A stretch of 64,000 nucleotides of DNA, taken from SIG459 sp045631645 (GTDB taxonomy: Bacteria; Bacillota; Clostridia; Oscillospirales; Oscillospiraceae). Location of the stretch: contig JAZQVC010000024.1 in the NCBI GenBank assembly GCA_045631645.1, positions 4,984-68,983 on the forward strand, given 5' to 3'. The position numbers were made by a program, and so were the translations under genes. A model generated the notes under the pieces. That model saw only the letters and a program-made list of their open reading frames with translations, had not been told where the DNA came from and did not search any database. Numbering within the stretch: the first letter of the stretch is position 1; each line of letters starts with the position of its first letter. Positions 1-9,068 of the stretch are shown piece by piece.

Positions 1-1
1 T

Positions 2-1051
2 CAGGTTGATCTTTTGGTTCTTCATTATGGCGAAGACATAAGCACTGTTCTCCCCGAGCAAGTTGGATTAATAAAGGGCGACAGCACCTATAAATATATA
101 GATAAGAGCATTGGCAGCATATTGGCAAACAAGGACATAAAGGCTCTTCTCGGCAAGCTCTCTTTGGTATTTGCCTTGAAAAGCGGAGCAATCAAAGCAC
201 GCATCCGCCGTTCAAGAGCCAGAATTTTGCCGAAAGATTATGATACCGAGATTGCATTCAACGATGGATTTTCCCAGATATTTGTTGCTCAGGGAAAAAG
301 CAAACGCAAGATTGCATGGATGCACACGGATGTTTCCGTTTTCAATGACTCCGCAAGATATGTAGGTCTGATTTCCGAGTCCCTGAAGAAAATGGACGCA
401 TTTGCCTGCGTTTCTTCTCAGGTGAAATCTGCTTATGAGCAGCTATATGGCATTGAAAATGCCACCGTCATTCATAACATTATGGATGCCCCTAAAATCT
501 TGCGTGACGCTGAACTTCCCCCCGATTTTCTTTTTGACAAAACTAAAATCAATCTCCTTTCCGTGGGACGGCTTTGCGAAGCCAAGAATTTTCTCCGTTT
601 TATCCGCATTCACAGTATGCTCATGCAGCAAGGATATCCCATTCATTCCTATATTATAGGCGAGGGTGAGGACAGACCTTTGCTCGAAAAAGAGATTGCC
701 GCACTCGGCGTTGGCGAAAGCTTCAGCTTGCTGGGACGCAAGGATAATCCCTTCCCCTATGTTAAGCAGGCAGATGCCTTCATACTTTCATCCGACCATG
801 AGGGTCTTCCCACTGTGCTCTTTGAGGCTCTGATTCTTGGAATTCCATGCGTGAGCACCAATGTTGGAGGTGCAGGGGAAATATTGAAAGACGGCAAATA
901 TGGCATTATATCCGATGTTGACGATGTCGCACTTTGCGAGGCAATAAAGGAAATGCTTTACGATGATAATCTTGCGGCATATCGTAATGCGGTGAAAAAT
1001 TACGACTACTCAGTCAGCAGTATAATAAGCCAAATCGAAGAACTTCTGTAA
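2..1051 (+). CDS. Glycosyltransferase family 4 (group 1), 5'-truncated by window edge
   Basis: The frame is open from base 2, so the N-terminus lies outside the window and about 349 residues are visible. The fold is GT-B: an N-terminal acceptor half, then a nucleotide-sugar half beginning near the segment INLLSVGRL and ending in the GT4 signature EGLPTVLFEA followed by GIPCVSTNVGG, which holds the donor-binding acidic pair. It should transfer a sugar from a nucleotide donor onto a growing surface polysaccharide at the inner face of the membrane. A GT2 gene follows 51 bases downstream on the same strand, so the two probably form the end of a capsule or exopolysaccharide operon. The acceptor and sugar cannot be told. 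Confidence 0.9.
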   Translation, partial: QVDLLVLHYGEDISTVLPEQVGLIKGDSTYKYIDKSIGSILANKDIKALLGKLSLVFALKSGAIKARIRRSRARILPKDYDTEIAFNDGFSQIFVAQGKSKRKIAWMHTDVSVFNDSARYVGLISESLKKMDAFACVSSQVKSAYEQLYGIENATVIHNIMDAPKILRDAELPPDFLFDKTKINLLSVGRLCEAKNFLRFIRIHSMLMQQGYPIHSYIIGEGEDRPLLEKEIAALGVGESFSLLGRKDNPFPYVKQADAFILSSDHEGLPTVLFEALILGIPCVSTNVGGAGEILKDGKYGIISDVDDVALCEAIKEMLYDDNLAAYRNAVKNYDYSVSSIISQIEELL

Positions 1052-1102
1052 TAATCAATACTTATATCTTTTTCTCAATAAATGCAAAAGAGGAGTATAA
1101 CC

Positions 1103-2083
1103 ATGAAAGAAATCAGCGTAGTTGTTCCTGCCTATAACGCAGCAGAATACCTTGATGCCTGTTTCGCTTCCCTGCTTAAGCAAAGCTTTCAGGACTTCGA
1201 AATCATTGCTGTAAACGACGGTTCCAAGGATAACACACTTCAGATTTTGAATGACTACAAGGCAAAATATCCCGATAAGTTCGTAATAGTGAGCCAGGAA
1301 AATCAGGGACTCAGCGTTACCAGAAATAACGGCGTTGCAGTTGCTTCCGGCAAATATATCTTCTTCCTTGATTCAGACGATTATATTAAAGAAAACGCCC
1401 TTGAATTGCTTTATAACAAAGCAGTTGAAACCGGCTGCGAAGTTGTTTGCTGCAACACCGACTGCGTTTACCCCGACAAAACCGTGGTTATTGATGCAAA
1501 TGTTGGCTTCACCTCCACCGATTTGACTTTGGAAGAAAAGAAACGCCTGTTTTTTATGTACCCAACAGCATGGAGCAGACTCTACAAGCGTGAAATTTTC
1601 ACCGAAAAAGGTATGCTTTTCGAGCCCGGAATTTGGTTTGAAGACGTGCTTTTCACCAACCAGCTGATTCCTAAGCTCAAGAGCATTTCCTATGTGGACG
1701 AGCCCCTGTATGAGTATATACAGCGTCCCAACTCCATAACATATACCTATTCAGACCGCCTGAAGGAAATAAACCTTGTGCAGCATAAAACCCTGGATTA
1801 TTACCGCAGCAACGGATTCTACTCCGATTATGAGGATATCCTTGAATTTATGTATGTGAGATATATGTTTGCCACATATATAAAGCGTCTTTCCAAGGCT
1901 AATGATTTTGCAAAATTCAAAGCCGGCGTTACATATGCCATTGAAAAAGTTAAAGAAAATTTCCCCAACTACAGGAAAAATTCTTATCTGGCCAAGTCCG
2001 GTTCAAAGGGTTTATACCTGAAATATTTCAATCCCCTCCTCGCCTATGCAATCTTCCTTATCGAGAGAAAACGAATGAACTAA
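1103..2083 (+). CDS. Glycosyltransferase family 2
   Basis: 326 residues. The start is placed at the ATG at 1103, which has GAGGAG about 7 bases upstream; an in-frame ATG at 1082 lacks a site. The N-terminus has the GT-A pattern SVVVPAYNAAEYL and NDGSKDNT (nucleotide binding), and the metal-binding DSDD motif lies near residue 90. The C-terminal third is basic and hydrophobic (FNPLLAYAIFLIERKR), suggesting membrane association. Known GT2 enzymes of this size add single sugars to polysaccharide repeat units. It is the last gene before a strong terminator and follows the GT4 gene. The specific linkage is unknown. Confidence 0.92.
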   Translation: MKEISVVVPAYNAAEYLDACFASLLKQSFQDFEIIAVNDGSKDNTLQILNDYKAKYPDKFVIVSQENQGLSVTRNNGVAVASGKYIFFLDSDDYIKENALELLYNKAVETGCEVVCCNTDCVYPDKTVVIDANVGFTSTDLTLEEKKRLFFMYPTAWSRLYKREIFTEKGMLFEPGIWFEDVLFTNQLIPKLKSISYVDEPLYEYIQRPNSITYTYSDRLKEINLVQHKTLDYYRSNGFYSDYEDILEFMYVRYMFATYIKRLSKANDFAKFKAGVTYAIEKVKENFPNYRKNSYLAKSGSKGLYLKYFNPLLAYAIFLIERKRMN

Positions 2084-2089
2084 AGCAAA

Positions 2090-2124
2090 AACCACGAATC
2101 ATAATTATGATTCGTGGTTTTTTT
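2090..2124 (+). terminator. Rho-independent terminator after the GT2 gene
   Basis: A 13-bp perfect stem (arms 2090-2102 and 2107-2119, loop AATT) is followed by a run of T. It lies 7 bases past the GT2 stop. Downstream, 2161-2206 holds an imperfect inverted repeat (GAAAGC...GCTTTC arms) near the end of the convergent gene, without a clear U-tract. Confidence 0.9.
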
Positions 2125-2221
2125 ATAACCTATATCCGATTCTGATATAAATCATGTGCAGAAAGCAGCTGAGCGCATTCTCTAAAAAGCGCTTTGCAGC
2201 TTTCATCCTGACAAGCTTTCC

Positions 2222-3034
2222 TCATTTGGCGAAACCATTAAGGATTTTTTTCACAGCCAAAATCGGATGCCGAACATAGTACAAGGCTCTCAGTCTTTTG
2301 TTGCGGCGCTCAAAATATGCGTCCGCGGCTTCTTTGCCATACTTATCGGTCAATTTCAAGCGTTTCTCATGTAAACGCCTTTCTTTTTTTGTATGCCATG
2401 TGGCGGCATAGTGATGAATGGAAAAAGTGCGCTCATCAACAGCAACATTGTTTGTTGCAAAATCCTTGGGGCAGAAATACACATTGGGATATACCGTTAT
2501 GGATGAGCCCTCGTAATAAATGGTCTGAATATCATCCGACGGAGCATAGCCCATTTCCAGCAGAGGCTTTGTGTTAAGCACAGGGCAAAGAATAAGATTA
2601 AGATTTCCTTCCTCGTCAACTATCTTCAACCCACTGTATTCATCCATCATACGCTTAATGATGGGATGAGCTTTTTCAGCGCCGAAACCCAGTCCCGAAG
2701 CCACATTGGGAGAACCGGTCTCAATTCCGCAGAAGGCCTCTTTCTCAAGAAGCTCATCAAGGCTTCTCACAAGTTCAACATCTGTATCGAGATAGATTCC
2801 ACCCTCGTTATAGATTATATCAAGTCGGGCAAAGTCAGACACGAAGCCCCACTTCTTAAGGGCATAGGCTTCTCGCATATATTCGTTTTTGCTTATGTCA
2901 TAATTGCTTTCATCCCAGAGCTTTATCTCATAGTCGGGGCAGAATTTTTTCCATGTTTCTATATAGCCTTTAAATTCATCGGGCATTTCCGATTTCCCGA
3001 ACCAGCAATAATGTATGACCTTTGGAATAGACAT
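2222..3034 (-). CDS. GT32-like glycosyltransferase (DXD sugar-binding region)
   Basis: 270 residues. The start IPKVIHYCWFG is typical of the Gly_transf_sug / GT32 group (capsular polysaccharide synthesis and mannosyl/galactosyltransferases), and the DXD motif is seen in GGIYLDTDVELV near residue 85, which binds the metal-nucleotide-sugar. A basic C-terminus (KERRLHEKRLKL, RHPILAVKKIL) suggests membrane contact. It starts 2 bases after the stop of the Wzx-type flippase gene, so the two are co-transcribed and translationally coupled. The role is inferred as side-chain or repeat-unit assembly; the sugar is not predictable. Confidence 0.88.
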   Translation of the reverse strand: MSIPKVIHYCWFGKSEMPDEFKGYIETWKKFCPDYEIKLWDESNYDISKNEYMREAYALKKWGFVSDFARLDIIYNEGGIYLDTDVELVRSLDELLEKEAFCGIETGSPNVASGLGFGAEKAHPIIKRMMDEYSGLKIVDEEGNLNLILCPVLNTKPLLEMGYAPSDDIQTIYYEGSSITVYPNVYFCPKDFATNNVAVDERTFSIHHYAATWHTKKERRLHEKRLKLTDKYGKEAADAYFERRNKRLRALYYVRHPILAVKKILNGFAK

Positions 3035-3036
3035 GC

Positions 3037-4572
3037 TTAGTCTCCTTTTTTGCGAATAAATCTCATGATGACATTACGCGCTTCGCGAAGCTCTTCCTTA
3101 TTGAAAATGCTGAGGGCATTGGTAACAAGGCCAATAATGGCAACCACAATGCAGGAAACTATCAGTTTTGCCCATGTGTTAATATCAAACACGCTGTTAA
3201 TCGCAAATGAGATCACCAGCAGAATAATAACCGACAGAAAATTCCTTAAAATTGCAGGATAGAAGGTGCCCAGCTTAAACTTTAAGCACTTCGCACCATA
3301 AATGGGCAGGAAGGTTAGCACTCGGACGGTGTTATAAAAAGCACCGACCAACGCAATATAAATTATGCTGCTATCTTCCCCTTCTATAAAGTTCAGTCCA
3401 ATAAACACCGTTAAAATGCTTGCGGACGCAAAACAAATAAGAGCAATAGAAGAACCCTTGATTTTATTGCAAACGGTGAAAATATTATAAAGAGGCTCCA
3501 AGGGAAGGGCAAAAATAAGATTGAAGCATGCTATAACGGTTAAAAGCTGCAAAAGCTCCGCATTCTGAGTGGGAACCCAAAGTTGGTAAAACACCTTTCC
3601 AAATCCCATGAGCACCGCTATAGGAATGCTTGATAGCAGACCCATAAGCTTTATGGAGAAAATAAGCTGCTTCTTCATCTCAGCCAAATCTCCATTAGCA
3701 TATGCAATGGTAAGCTGAGGAGCGAATATTGAAGAAACGGTTGCAAAAAGGGAAAGGATTATATTGGAAACTGTTTTGGACAAGTTAAGCACGCCCATGG
3801 CAACGCCATTGACAAAAATGTTTGTCACCAGCAAATCAAGGCCGGAAGCAAGAATTCCGCTTAGCTTATTTATACTGTTCCATATACCGGAAGCAACAAG
3901 CTCTTTAATGCATCCAAAATCAAAGTACTTTTTCCTGGCACGCAGCTCAGGCATTAATTTTTTCTTATATCGAATATGGCTAAGGGTAAAATTCAATCCT
4001 GCAAGCAGAGTTGCAATTCCCACATAAAATGTATAGGGACGGAAAAAGTTATAGCAAATGACCAGCACCAGAACGCGTATGATGCTGCCGCGCATACTTG
4101 TAATTGCGGTTTTATCAAGTCTGTCTGTAACAAAGGTGGAGACAGAGTATATAGATCCAAACAGGGAAACAATAAAATTAAGGGCAATAAAGGCCCAGAG
4201 AATCTTAATATCGCTAACGGAGCTTGCGGTGATATTAAGGAATTTATCGAGATATACAATGGCCACAGCAAAAATCACCGTGAAAATGACGGAGAACGCT
4301 ATGTTTGCAAAGACAACGGAAGTAAAGTATTTATTTGCGTCCTCTGTATTTTTCTGGTGGATTTTAATAGTGATAAACCTGCCGGCCATAGAGTTGATGG
4401 CAACTATAAAAAGATGAGCATAGTCAACAAAGTTGTTGGCAAGGGTCACAAATCCGTTTGCTTCAACACCTATATTCTCAATAATATAGGGCGTAAGGAA
4501 AAAGCTTATGCCGAAGTTGATAACAAAAGCCGTTATCTGCGATATTAAATTGATAGCGGTTTGCTTTTTCAT
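3037..4572 (-). CDS. Wzx-type polysaccharide flippase (MOP superfamily)
   Basis: About 511 residues from the ATG at 4572, which has AAAGGAG 11 bases upstream; the open frame extends 22 codons further without a site. About 14 hydrophobic segments run through the protein, starting with INLISQITAFVINFGISFF, in the pattern of polysaccharide biosynthesis/export proteins. Family members flip undecaprenyl-linked oligosaccharide units across the cytoplasmic membrane. It is the first gene of an operon with the GT32-like gene and has its own promoter. Other MOP proteins (teichoic acid or lipid II flippases) are possible, but the glycosyltransferase context favours polysaccharide export. Confidence 0.9.
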   Translation of the reverse strand: MKKQTAINLISQITAFVINFGISFFLTPYIIENIGVEANGFVTLANNFVDYAHLFIVAINSMAGRFITIKIHQKNTEDANKYFTSVVFANIAFSVIFTVIFAVAIVYLDKFLNITASSVSDIKILWAFIALNFIVSLFGSIYSVSTFVTDRLDKTAITSMRGSIIRVLVLVICYNFFRPYTFYVGIATLLAGLNFTLSHIRYKKKLMPELRARKKYFDFGCIKELVASGIWNSINKLSGILASGLDLLVTNIFVNGVAMGVLNLSKTVSNIILSLFATVSSIFAPQLTIAYANGDLAEMKKQLIFSIKLMGLLSSIPIAVLMGFGKVFYQLWVPTQNAELLQLLTVIACFNLIFALPLEPLYNIFTVCNKIKGSSIALICFASASILTVFIGLNFIEGEDSSIIYIALVGAFYNTVRVLTFLPIYGAKCLKFKLGTFYPAILRNFLSVIILLVISFAINSVFDINTWAKLIVSCIVVAIIGLVTNALSIFNKEELREARNVIMRFIRKKGD

Positions 4573-4606
4573 TCTGCAGCTAACTCCTTTTTTAACATAC
4601 GAAGTT

Positions 4607-4635
4607 ATTATATTCCATACATCGGAGCAAGTCAA
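4607..4635 (-). promoter_or_regulatory. Sigma-A type promoter of the flippase operon
   Basis: On the minus strand, -35 TTGACT (4630-4635), a 17-base spacer and -10 TATAAT (4607-4612) lie 35 bases upstream of the ATG at 4572. Confidence 0.85.
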
Positions 4636-4710
4636 CAAAAGTAAAACGCAAAGACTCTCAGGGTATTTGTCTTTGTGGCTTGAAACTGATCATTCTCCGT
4701 AATCGCCTAA

Positions 4711-4748
4711 AAAAATGCGGATCAATCCTGGATTGATCCGCATTTTTT
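4711..4748 (-). terminator. Bidirectional hairpin terminator at the end of the GT2 gene
   Basis: A 15-bp stem (4714-4728 with 4730-4744) is flanked by A on the left and T on the right, and overlaps the stop codon of the minus-strand GT2 gene. Read on the minus strand it ends in a run of seven U. Confidence 0.88.
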
Positions 4749-5682
4749 ATATCTTGTTTTTTAGTCTGATATAGATTTTGCGTATTTTGCGCTTGAGGTT
4801 GTTTGACGCTATATGCTTCGCAACCTTTCTTCTACGAAGCTCGCCTCTGAACCACTCCCTCGTTTCTCCCTCAAGTTTTTCAAACTTGGCCAAAAGGGAG
4901 TTTACGGCATAAGCCATATACATCTTAGCTGCAAACTCATTTTTTGCAGGATGGCGTTGAAGCTCAGACTCAAGGAAATCATAGCCTGTAAGCATATCTG
5001 AGGCAAGCTTTCGGATTCTTTCTTCACTCTGGACATTGGTTATGCTTCCCTGTCTAATAAGATAGTAATATACATTATGACGGAGAGTGCTTACCTTTCC
5101 CGCACGAAGAATTACATTTGGAGTAAGGGCATAATCTTCATGATAAATTCCCTTAATATAAGCAAAGCCCATTTTCAGCCAATATTCACGCAGGTATACA
5201 TATCCCCACGCAGTTTCAAACATCTGCTTATGCTCCATCATGGCGATAATGGCATCCTCACCCGACAAGTTTCTTATCTCAGGTTTTGTTGTTATATTCA
5301 GCACTTCTCCATTTTCGTCCACATCAACGAAGTCAAAACCTACTACGTCGGGCTTATCTTCGCCTATAAGCTCTTTCAGCTTTTCCAGCATATCGGCGGC
5401 CACATAGTCATCGGAATCAACAAACGCGATATAATCTCCGCTCGCACGCTCTACACCAAAATTACGCGCATCGGAAAGTCCTCCGTTTTCCTTTATATAG
5501 CCCTTTATTATATCGGGATATTTTTCACTGTATGCATCTATAATACTCTGGCTGTTGTCGGGAGAACCATCATTGACCACAATAATCTCAAAATCCTTGC
5601 AGGTCTGCGCCAGCAAACTATCAAGGCATTTCTCCAAATATTTCTCCACATTATATACAGGCACAATAAAGCTGAATGTCAT
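4747..5682 (-). CDS. Glycosyltransferase family 2
   Basis: 311 residues. It opens with SFIVPVYNVEKYLEKC, has NDGSPDNSQ and a metal-binding VDSDDYV near residue 93, all hallmarks of GT-A family 2 enzymes of the EpsJ type. The C-terminus is strongly basic (KRKIRKIYIRLKNK), likely touching the membrane. It is monocistronic: its own TTGACT/TATAAT promoter is upstream and a hairpin terminator overlaps its stop. It sits among other polysaccharide genes, so a role in surface glycan assembly is likely. The sugar and linkage are unknown. Confidence 0.92.
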   Translation of the reverse strand: MTFSFIVPVYNVEKYLEKCLDSLLAQTCKDFEIIVVNDGSPDNSQSIIDAYSEKYPDIIKGYIKENGGLSDARNFGVERASGDYIAFVDSDDYVAADMLEKLKELIGEDKPDVVGFDFVDVDENGEVLNITTKPEIRNLSGEDAIIAMMEHKQMFETAWGYVYLREYWLKMGFAYIKGIYHEDYALTPNVILRAGKVSTLRHNVYYYLIRQGSITNVQSEERIRKLASDMLTGYDFLESELQRHPAKNEFAAKMYMAYAVNSLLAKFEKLEGETREWFRGELRRRKVAKHIASNNLKRKIRKIYIRLKNKI

Positions 5683-5756
5683 AGCGCGACTCCTTCATTT
5701 GATTTTTCAAACATCTTTTTTATGATTAACGCCGGCTGCTGCATATATTTAAATTC

Positions 5757-5785
5757 ATTATATTCTATGAAGCGAATCAAGTCAA
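5757..5785 (-). promoter_or_regulatory. Promoter of the GT2 gene
   Basis: Minus strand -35 TTGACT (5780-5785), 17-base spacer, -10 TATAAT (5757-5762). The architecture and several flanking bases (GTTGACTTG, GAATATAAT) match the flippase promoter at 4607-4635, which hints at common constitutive expression. Confidence 0.85.
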
Positions 5786-5794
5786 CCAAAGTAA

Positions 5795-5826
5795 AAAGGC
5801 GGCACATATATGCCGCCTTTTTGTTT
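5795..5826 (-). terminator. Terminator after the ArsC-like gene
   Basis: A 10-bp GC-rich stem (5797-5806 with 5811-5820) lies just beyond the minus-strand stop at 5832. Both sides carry A/T runs, so it may act in both directions. Confidence 0.8.
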
Positions 5827-5831
5827 TTAAC

Positions 5832-6164
5832 TTATTCCCAGGTTTTCCAAATTTCGGGTTTATAGCCCACAGTGGCCTGTTTTCCGTTGCGCACAACGGG
5901 AGTCTTTATAAGAAAAGGCTCCTCATAAAGCTTTTCAAGCTTTGCCTCATTTGATGCAAGATACTGGATGAGGGGATAATCCTGATCCTCTTTATCTATA
6001 AGCTCTTCAAGCCCCACTGCGTTTTTCACGCTTTCCAGCTCCCTGCGGCTCATACCGTAGCGGATAATATCCACGAACTGATACTTGATGCGGCGCTCTT
6101 TGAAATAGCGCTCGGCTTTCTTGGTATCGAAGCACTTATTCTTTCCGTAAATCTGTATGTTCAT
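5832..6164 (-). CDS. ArsC/Spx-family glutaredoxin-like protein
   Basis: 110 residues with the thioredoxin-fold layout of the ArsC/Spx/YffB family: IQIYGKNKCFDTKKA at the N-terminus, with a single reactive Cys at position 11, and TPVVRNGKQATVGY at the C-terminus with the cis-proline. It lacks the CXXC pair of Spx, so a redox-sensing Spx role is unlikely; the arsenate reductase Arg triad cannot be confirmed by eye. Its ATG overlaps the stop of the dipeptidase gene by 4 bases, so translation is coupled. The exact function is unknown; a thiol-dependent oxidoreductase is the best family-level call. Confidence 0.8.
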   Translation of the reverse strand: MNIQIYGKNKCFDTKKAERYFKERRIKYQFVDIIRYGMSRRELESVKNAVGLEELIDKEDQDYPLIQYLASNEAKLEKLYEEPFLIKTPVVRNGKQATVGYKPEIWKTWE

Positions 6165-7078
6165 ATTGCTCTCTCCATAAAGCTTCTCAGGTTACGATAG
6201 AAAATATCGCGGACAAGATCCTCGCTCCAGTTGCGCGCAAGCATGGCTTCATAAAGCTTTCCCATATCCTGAACGCCCTTCATGCCCTTGGGCATTTCGG
6301 GAATACCGTCCAAATCCCCTCCAAGACAGAGAGTTTTCTCTCCTCCAAGAGAAAGGAAATGCTCCGCATGAGCAAGCACCGCATCAATATCTCTTCCGTG
6401 GCCGAGAATATCCAGATACATATTAAGACCTGCCGCACCGCCTGTTTTTACAAGGGCTATAAACTGCTCATCGGTGAGATTGCGTATATGGTTGCAAACC
6501 GTTTTGGAATTGCTGTGACCAGCCAAAACGGGCTTTTTTGCTATCTCCTGAATATCCCAGAATGCCTTTTCGGAGATATGGGACATATCCAGCGCCACGC
6601 CCATTTCCTGAGCCGCAATAACAAACTCACGACCTTTTTCGCTAAGTCCTCCGCCATCAACGCAGGTGCCGGAGAGAATATTGGGGTGATTCCATGTGAG
6701 ATGCACGATGCGCAAACCCTTGTTATAAGCGCTGCGCAGCTTTTCTATGCTGCAACCCAATTTTTCCGCGCCCTCAACAGAAATAAGAACGCCAATCTTT
6801 CCCTGCTTTTCTGCCTCGTCGATATCTGCCGCAGAAAGGCAAAGCATAGCCTTGTCGCTATGGAGACTAATCTGGCGAAGGAACTCATCCATTACCCAGT
6901 CAGTTTTTTCCACCATTCCCTCTCTGTGGGCAGCACAGATGGAGAAAACCTGAACTGCAGGAGCATAAGCGCCGAGACGCTCCAAATCGATATGAAAGTT
7001 ATTTTTATAAATTGACTTTCCGTGGTCATATACGGGAAGCGCGGTATCACAATGCGCGTCAAAATAGGGTATTTTCAT
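6161..7078 (-). CDS. Membrane dipeptidase (peptidase M19)
   Basis: 305 residues. M19 zinc-enzyme motifs are present in order: FDAHCDT (HXD metal ligands, residues 8-10), SVEGAE (bridging Glu), LTWNHPN, LDMSHISEKAFWDI, GHSNSKTVCNHIRN and GGDLDG. Members hydrolyse dipeptides, including D-amino-acid-containing ones. There is no signal peptide, so it is probably cytoplasmic. The gene begins 35 bases after the RNase J stop with only a weak ribosome binding site, and its 3' end overlaps the ArsC-like gene. The three may form one transcript. Confidence 0.92.
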   Translation of the reverse strand: MKIPYFDAHCDTALPVYDHGKSIYKNNFHIDLERLGAYAPAVQVFSICAAHREGMVEKTDWVMDEFLRQISLHSDKAMLCLSAADIDEAEKQGKIGVLISVEGAEKLGCSIEKLRSAYNKGLRIVHLTWNHPNILSGTCVDGGGLSEKGREFVIAAQEMGVALDMSHISEKAFWDIQEIAKKPVLAGHSNSKTVCNHIRNLTDEQFIALVKTGGAAGLNMYLDILGHGRDIDAVLAHAEHFLSLGGEKTLCLGGDLDGIPEMPKGMKGVQDMGKLYEAMLARNWSEDLVRDIFYRNLRSFMERAI

Positions 7079-7113
7079 TTTTTATCAATATTTCTCTTTC
7101 TAATTTATACTAT

Positions 7114-8772
7114 TTATACTTCGATTATAACAGGCAAAATCATGGGGCTGCGACGGAAAGTTTTATAAAGATAACCGCTGAGGTTGCCCTTTACCTTTCC
7201 TTTAATTCCTGCCCAATCGGTTATATGCTGGCTTTCGCAGGCATAAATGCTTTCCATAACAACACGGTTAAGCTCTTCCATAAGCTGCTCGGCTTCCTTA
7301 ACATACACAAAACCTCTTGTGATTATCTCGGGAGTGCTGATAATGCTTCCGTCCTCAGCAGACATAGTCATAATAACAACTATCATGCCTTCATCAGCAA
7401 GGAGCTTGCGGTCGCGAAGAACCACGCTTCCAACATCGCCAACGCCCGTTCCGTCAACAAACACCTTGCCGGAGGGGACAGTTCCGTTTTCCCTAATGGT
7501 CTTCTGGCTCAGTTCAATCACATGTCCAATGCCGCTGACAAGAACATTCTTGGGAACAATGCCCATTGATTTTGCAAGCTCTGCATGCTTGCAAAGCATT
7601 CTGGTTTCACCATGGAGGGGAATGAAATACTTGGGCTTTGTGAGAGCCATCATCATTTTAAGTTCTTCCTGGCAGGCATGACCCGAAACATGAAGATTAT
7701 CTCCTCGGTTATATATAACCTCCGCGCCCTTGCGGAAAAGCTCGTCTATAACGCGGCTTACGGTTATTTCGTTTCCGGGAATTGCGGAGGCGGAAATAAT
7801 AACTCTGTCTCCCGCATCTATCTCCACCTGCTTATGACCGGAGAAAGCCATGCGATAAAGGGCGCTCATTTCTTCACCCTGACTGCCGGTGGTAATGATA
7901 ACAGTCTTGTTTTTAGGAACAGACTTTATCTTGTCCATGCTTACAAGAACGCCCTCAGGAACTTTCATATAACCAAGTTCCATGGAGACTTTCATTATAT
8001 TCTCCATGCTGCGTCCCGTGATGCCGACTTTTCTCTTATACTTGGCAGCAGAATTGATTATCTGCTGGATTCTGTGGACATTGGAGGCAAAGGTTGTGAC
8101 TATAATGCGCTTATCGCAGTCCTTGAAAAGCTCATCAAAACGAGCTCCAACCTTGCTTTCGGATTCGCTGTGTCCCGGCTTTTCAACGTTGGTGGAGTCG
8201 GCAAGAAGTGCCAGAACGCCCTCGTTGCCCAGCTGACCAAGACGGGCAATATCCGCCATTCCGCCGGAAATGGGGGTTACATCTATCTTGAAGTCGCCGG
8301 TGTGAATCACGGTGCCCACTGGGGTATGGATAGCGAAGGAAACGGCATCGGCAATGGAGTGGTTTATATGGACAAACTCAACGCCGAAGCAGCCTGCCTT
8401 TACGGTTGCTCCTCTCTCAACAGTCACCATCTTAACCTTATTGGCCAGTTTATGCTCCTCAAGCTTGATATTGATAAGAGCGCTTGTGAGCTTTGTGGCA
8501 TAGATGGTGGTATTTATCTCTCTGAGGATATAGGGTATTGCACCGATATGATCCTCATGACCGTGAGTTATAAACATACCGCGAATGCGTTTTTCATTTT
8601 CCTTGAGATAGCTTATATCGGGAATGACAGAGTCGATACCGTACATATCCTCATCGGGAAAACCTATTCCGCAGTCCACGATAATAATATCCTTGCCGAA
8701 CTCATATACGGTGAGGTTTTTTCCGATCTCACCAAGTCCTCCAAGAGGTATGATTTTCAGTTTAATTGCCAT
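7114..8772 (-). CDS. rnj: Ribonuclease J
   Basis: 552 residues, the usual RNase J length. The beta-CASP metallo-beta-lactamase motifs are clear: THGHEDHIGA (motif 2, near residue 73), HTGDFK, ADSTN, and HVSGHACQEEL plus PLHGE in the C-terminal part of the catalytic region. RNase J performs 5'-to-3' exo- and endonucleolytic RNA decay and maturation in Firmicutes. The ATG is preceded by AAGGAG. A structured leader of over 200 bases lies upstream. The dipeptidase gene follows closely. Whether it is J1 or J2 cannot be told with one copy visible. Confidence 0.96.
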   Translation of the reverse strand: MAIKLKIIPLGGLGEIGKNLTVYEFGKDIIIVDCGIGFPDEDMYGIDSVIPDISYLKENEKRIRGMFITHGHEDHIGAIPYILREINTTIYATKLTSALINIKLEEHKLANKVKMVTVERGATVKAGCFGVEFVHINHSIADAVSFAIHTPVGTVIHTGDFKIDVTPISGGMADIARLGQLGNEGVLALLADSTNVEKPGHSESESKVGARFDELFKDCDKRIIVTTFASNVHRIQQIINSAAKYKRKVGITGRSMENIMKVSMELGYMKVPEGVLVSMDKIKSVPKNKTVIITTGSQGEEMSALYRMAFSGHKQVEIDAGDRVIISASAIPGNEITVSRVIDELFRKGAEVIYNRGDNLHVSGHACQEELKMMMALTKPKYFIPLHGETRMLCKHAELAKSMGIVPKNVLVSGIGHVIELSQKTIRENGTVPSGKVFVDGTGVGDVGSVVLRDRKLLADEGMIVVIMTMSAEDGSIISTPEIITRGFVYVKEAEQLMEELNRVVMESIYACESQHITDWAGIKGKVKGNLSGYLYKTFRRSPMILPVIIEV

Positions 8773-8817
8773 TAAATTTTCTCCTTAAATCTAAAATATG
8801 TAGAGTTTCGGGCAAGA

Positions 8818-8930
8818 CAATCAGGCGGCCGGATTTACCTCCTGCCGCTGATAAATTGACGGATTAGTTATGTGGCTTTATCCTGCAACCCTGCTCCCGC
8901 CGCAGTCTTATTTCCCACTTAATCCGAATG
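8818..8930 (-). ncRNA. Structured 5' leader of the RNase J gene (unassigned)
   Basis: The 296-base gap upstream of rnj carries no gene. On the minus strand it can fold into a long hairpin with outer arms 8920-8926/8860-8866 (CGGATTA/TAATCCG) continued by GTGG/CCAC (8915-8918 with 8872-8875), followed by a GC-rich stem-loop at about 8824-8850. I do not recognise a known riboswitch or small RNA. It could be a cis-regulatory leader of RNase J or a separate small RNA. Confidence 0.35.
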
Positions 8931-9016
8931 CTTTGTCCGATTTTGTTTATATATTCAAGCGCCAAGGACGCTTTATTTACTAATACAGGAATATTATTCC
9001 CTCAGATAAAAAGATA

Positions 9017-9060
9017 ATACCACAGATTTGTATGCTTTGTCAAATCTGTGGTATTTTTTT
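9017..9060 (-). terminator. Hairpin terminator after recR
   Basis: A 14-bp stem (9017-9030 with 9041-9054) lies 8 bases beyond the recR stop. The T-run is stronger on the plus side; on the minus strand it reads into TTATCTTTTT, so termination of recR is plausible but not ideal. Confidence 0.75.
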
Positions 9061-9068
9061 ATGCAATA

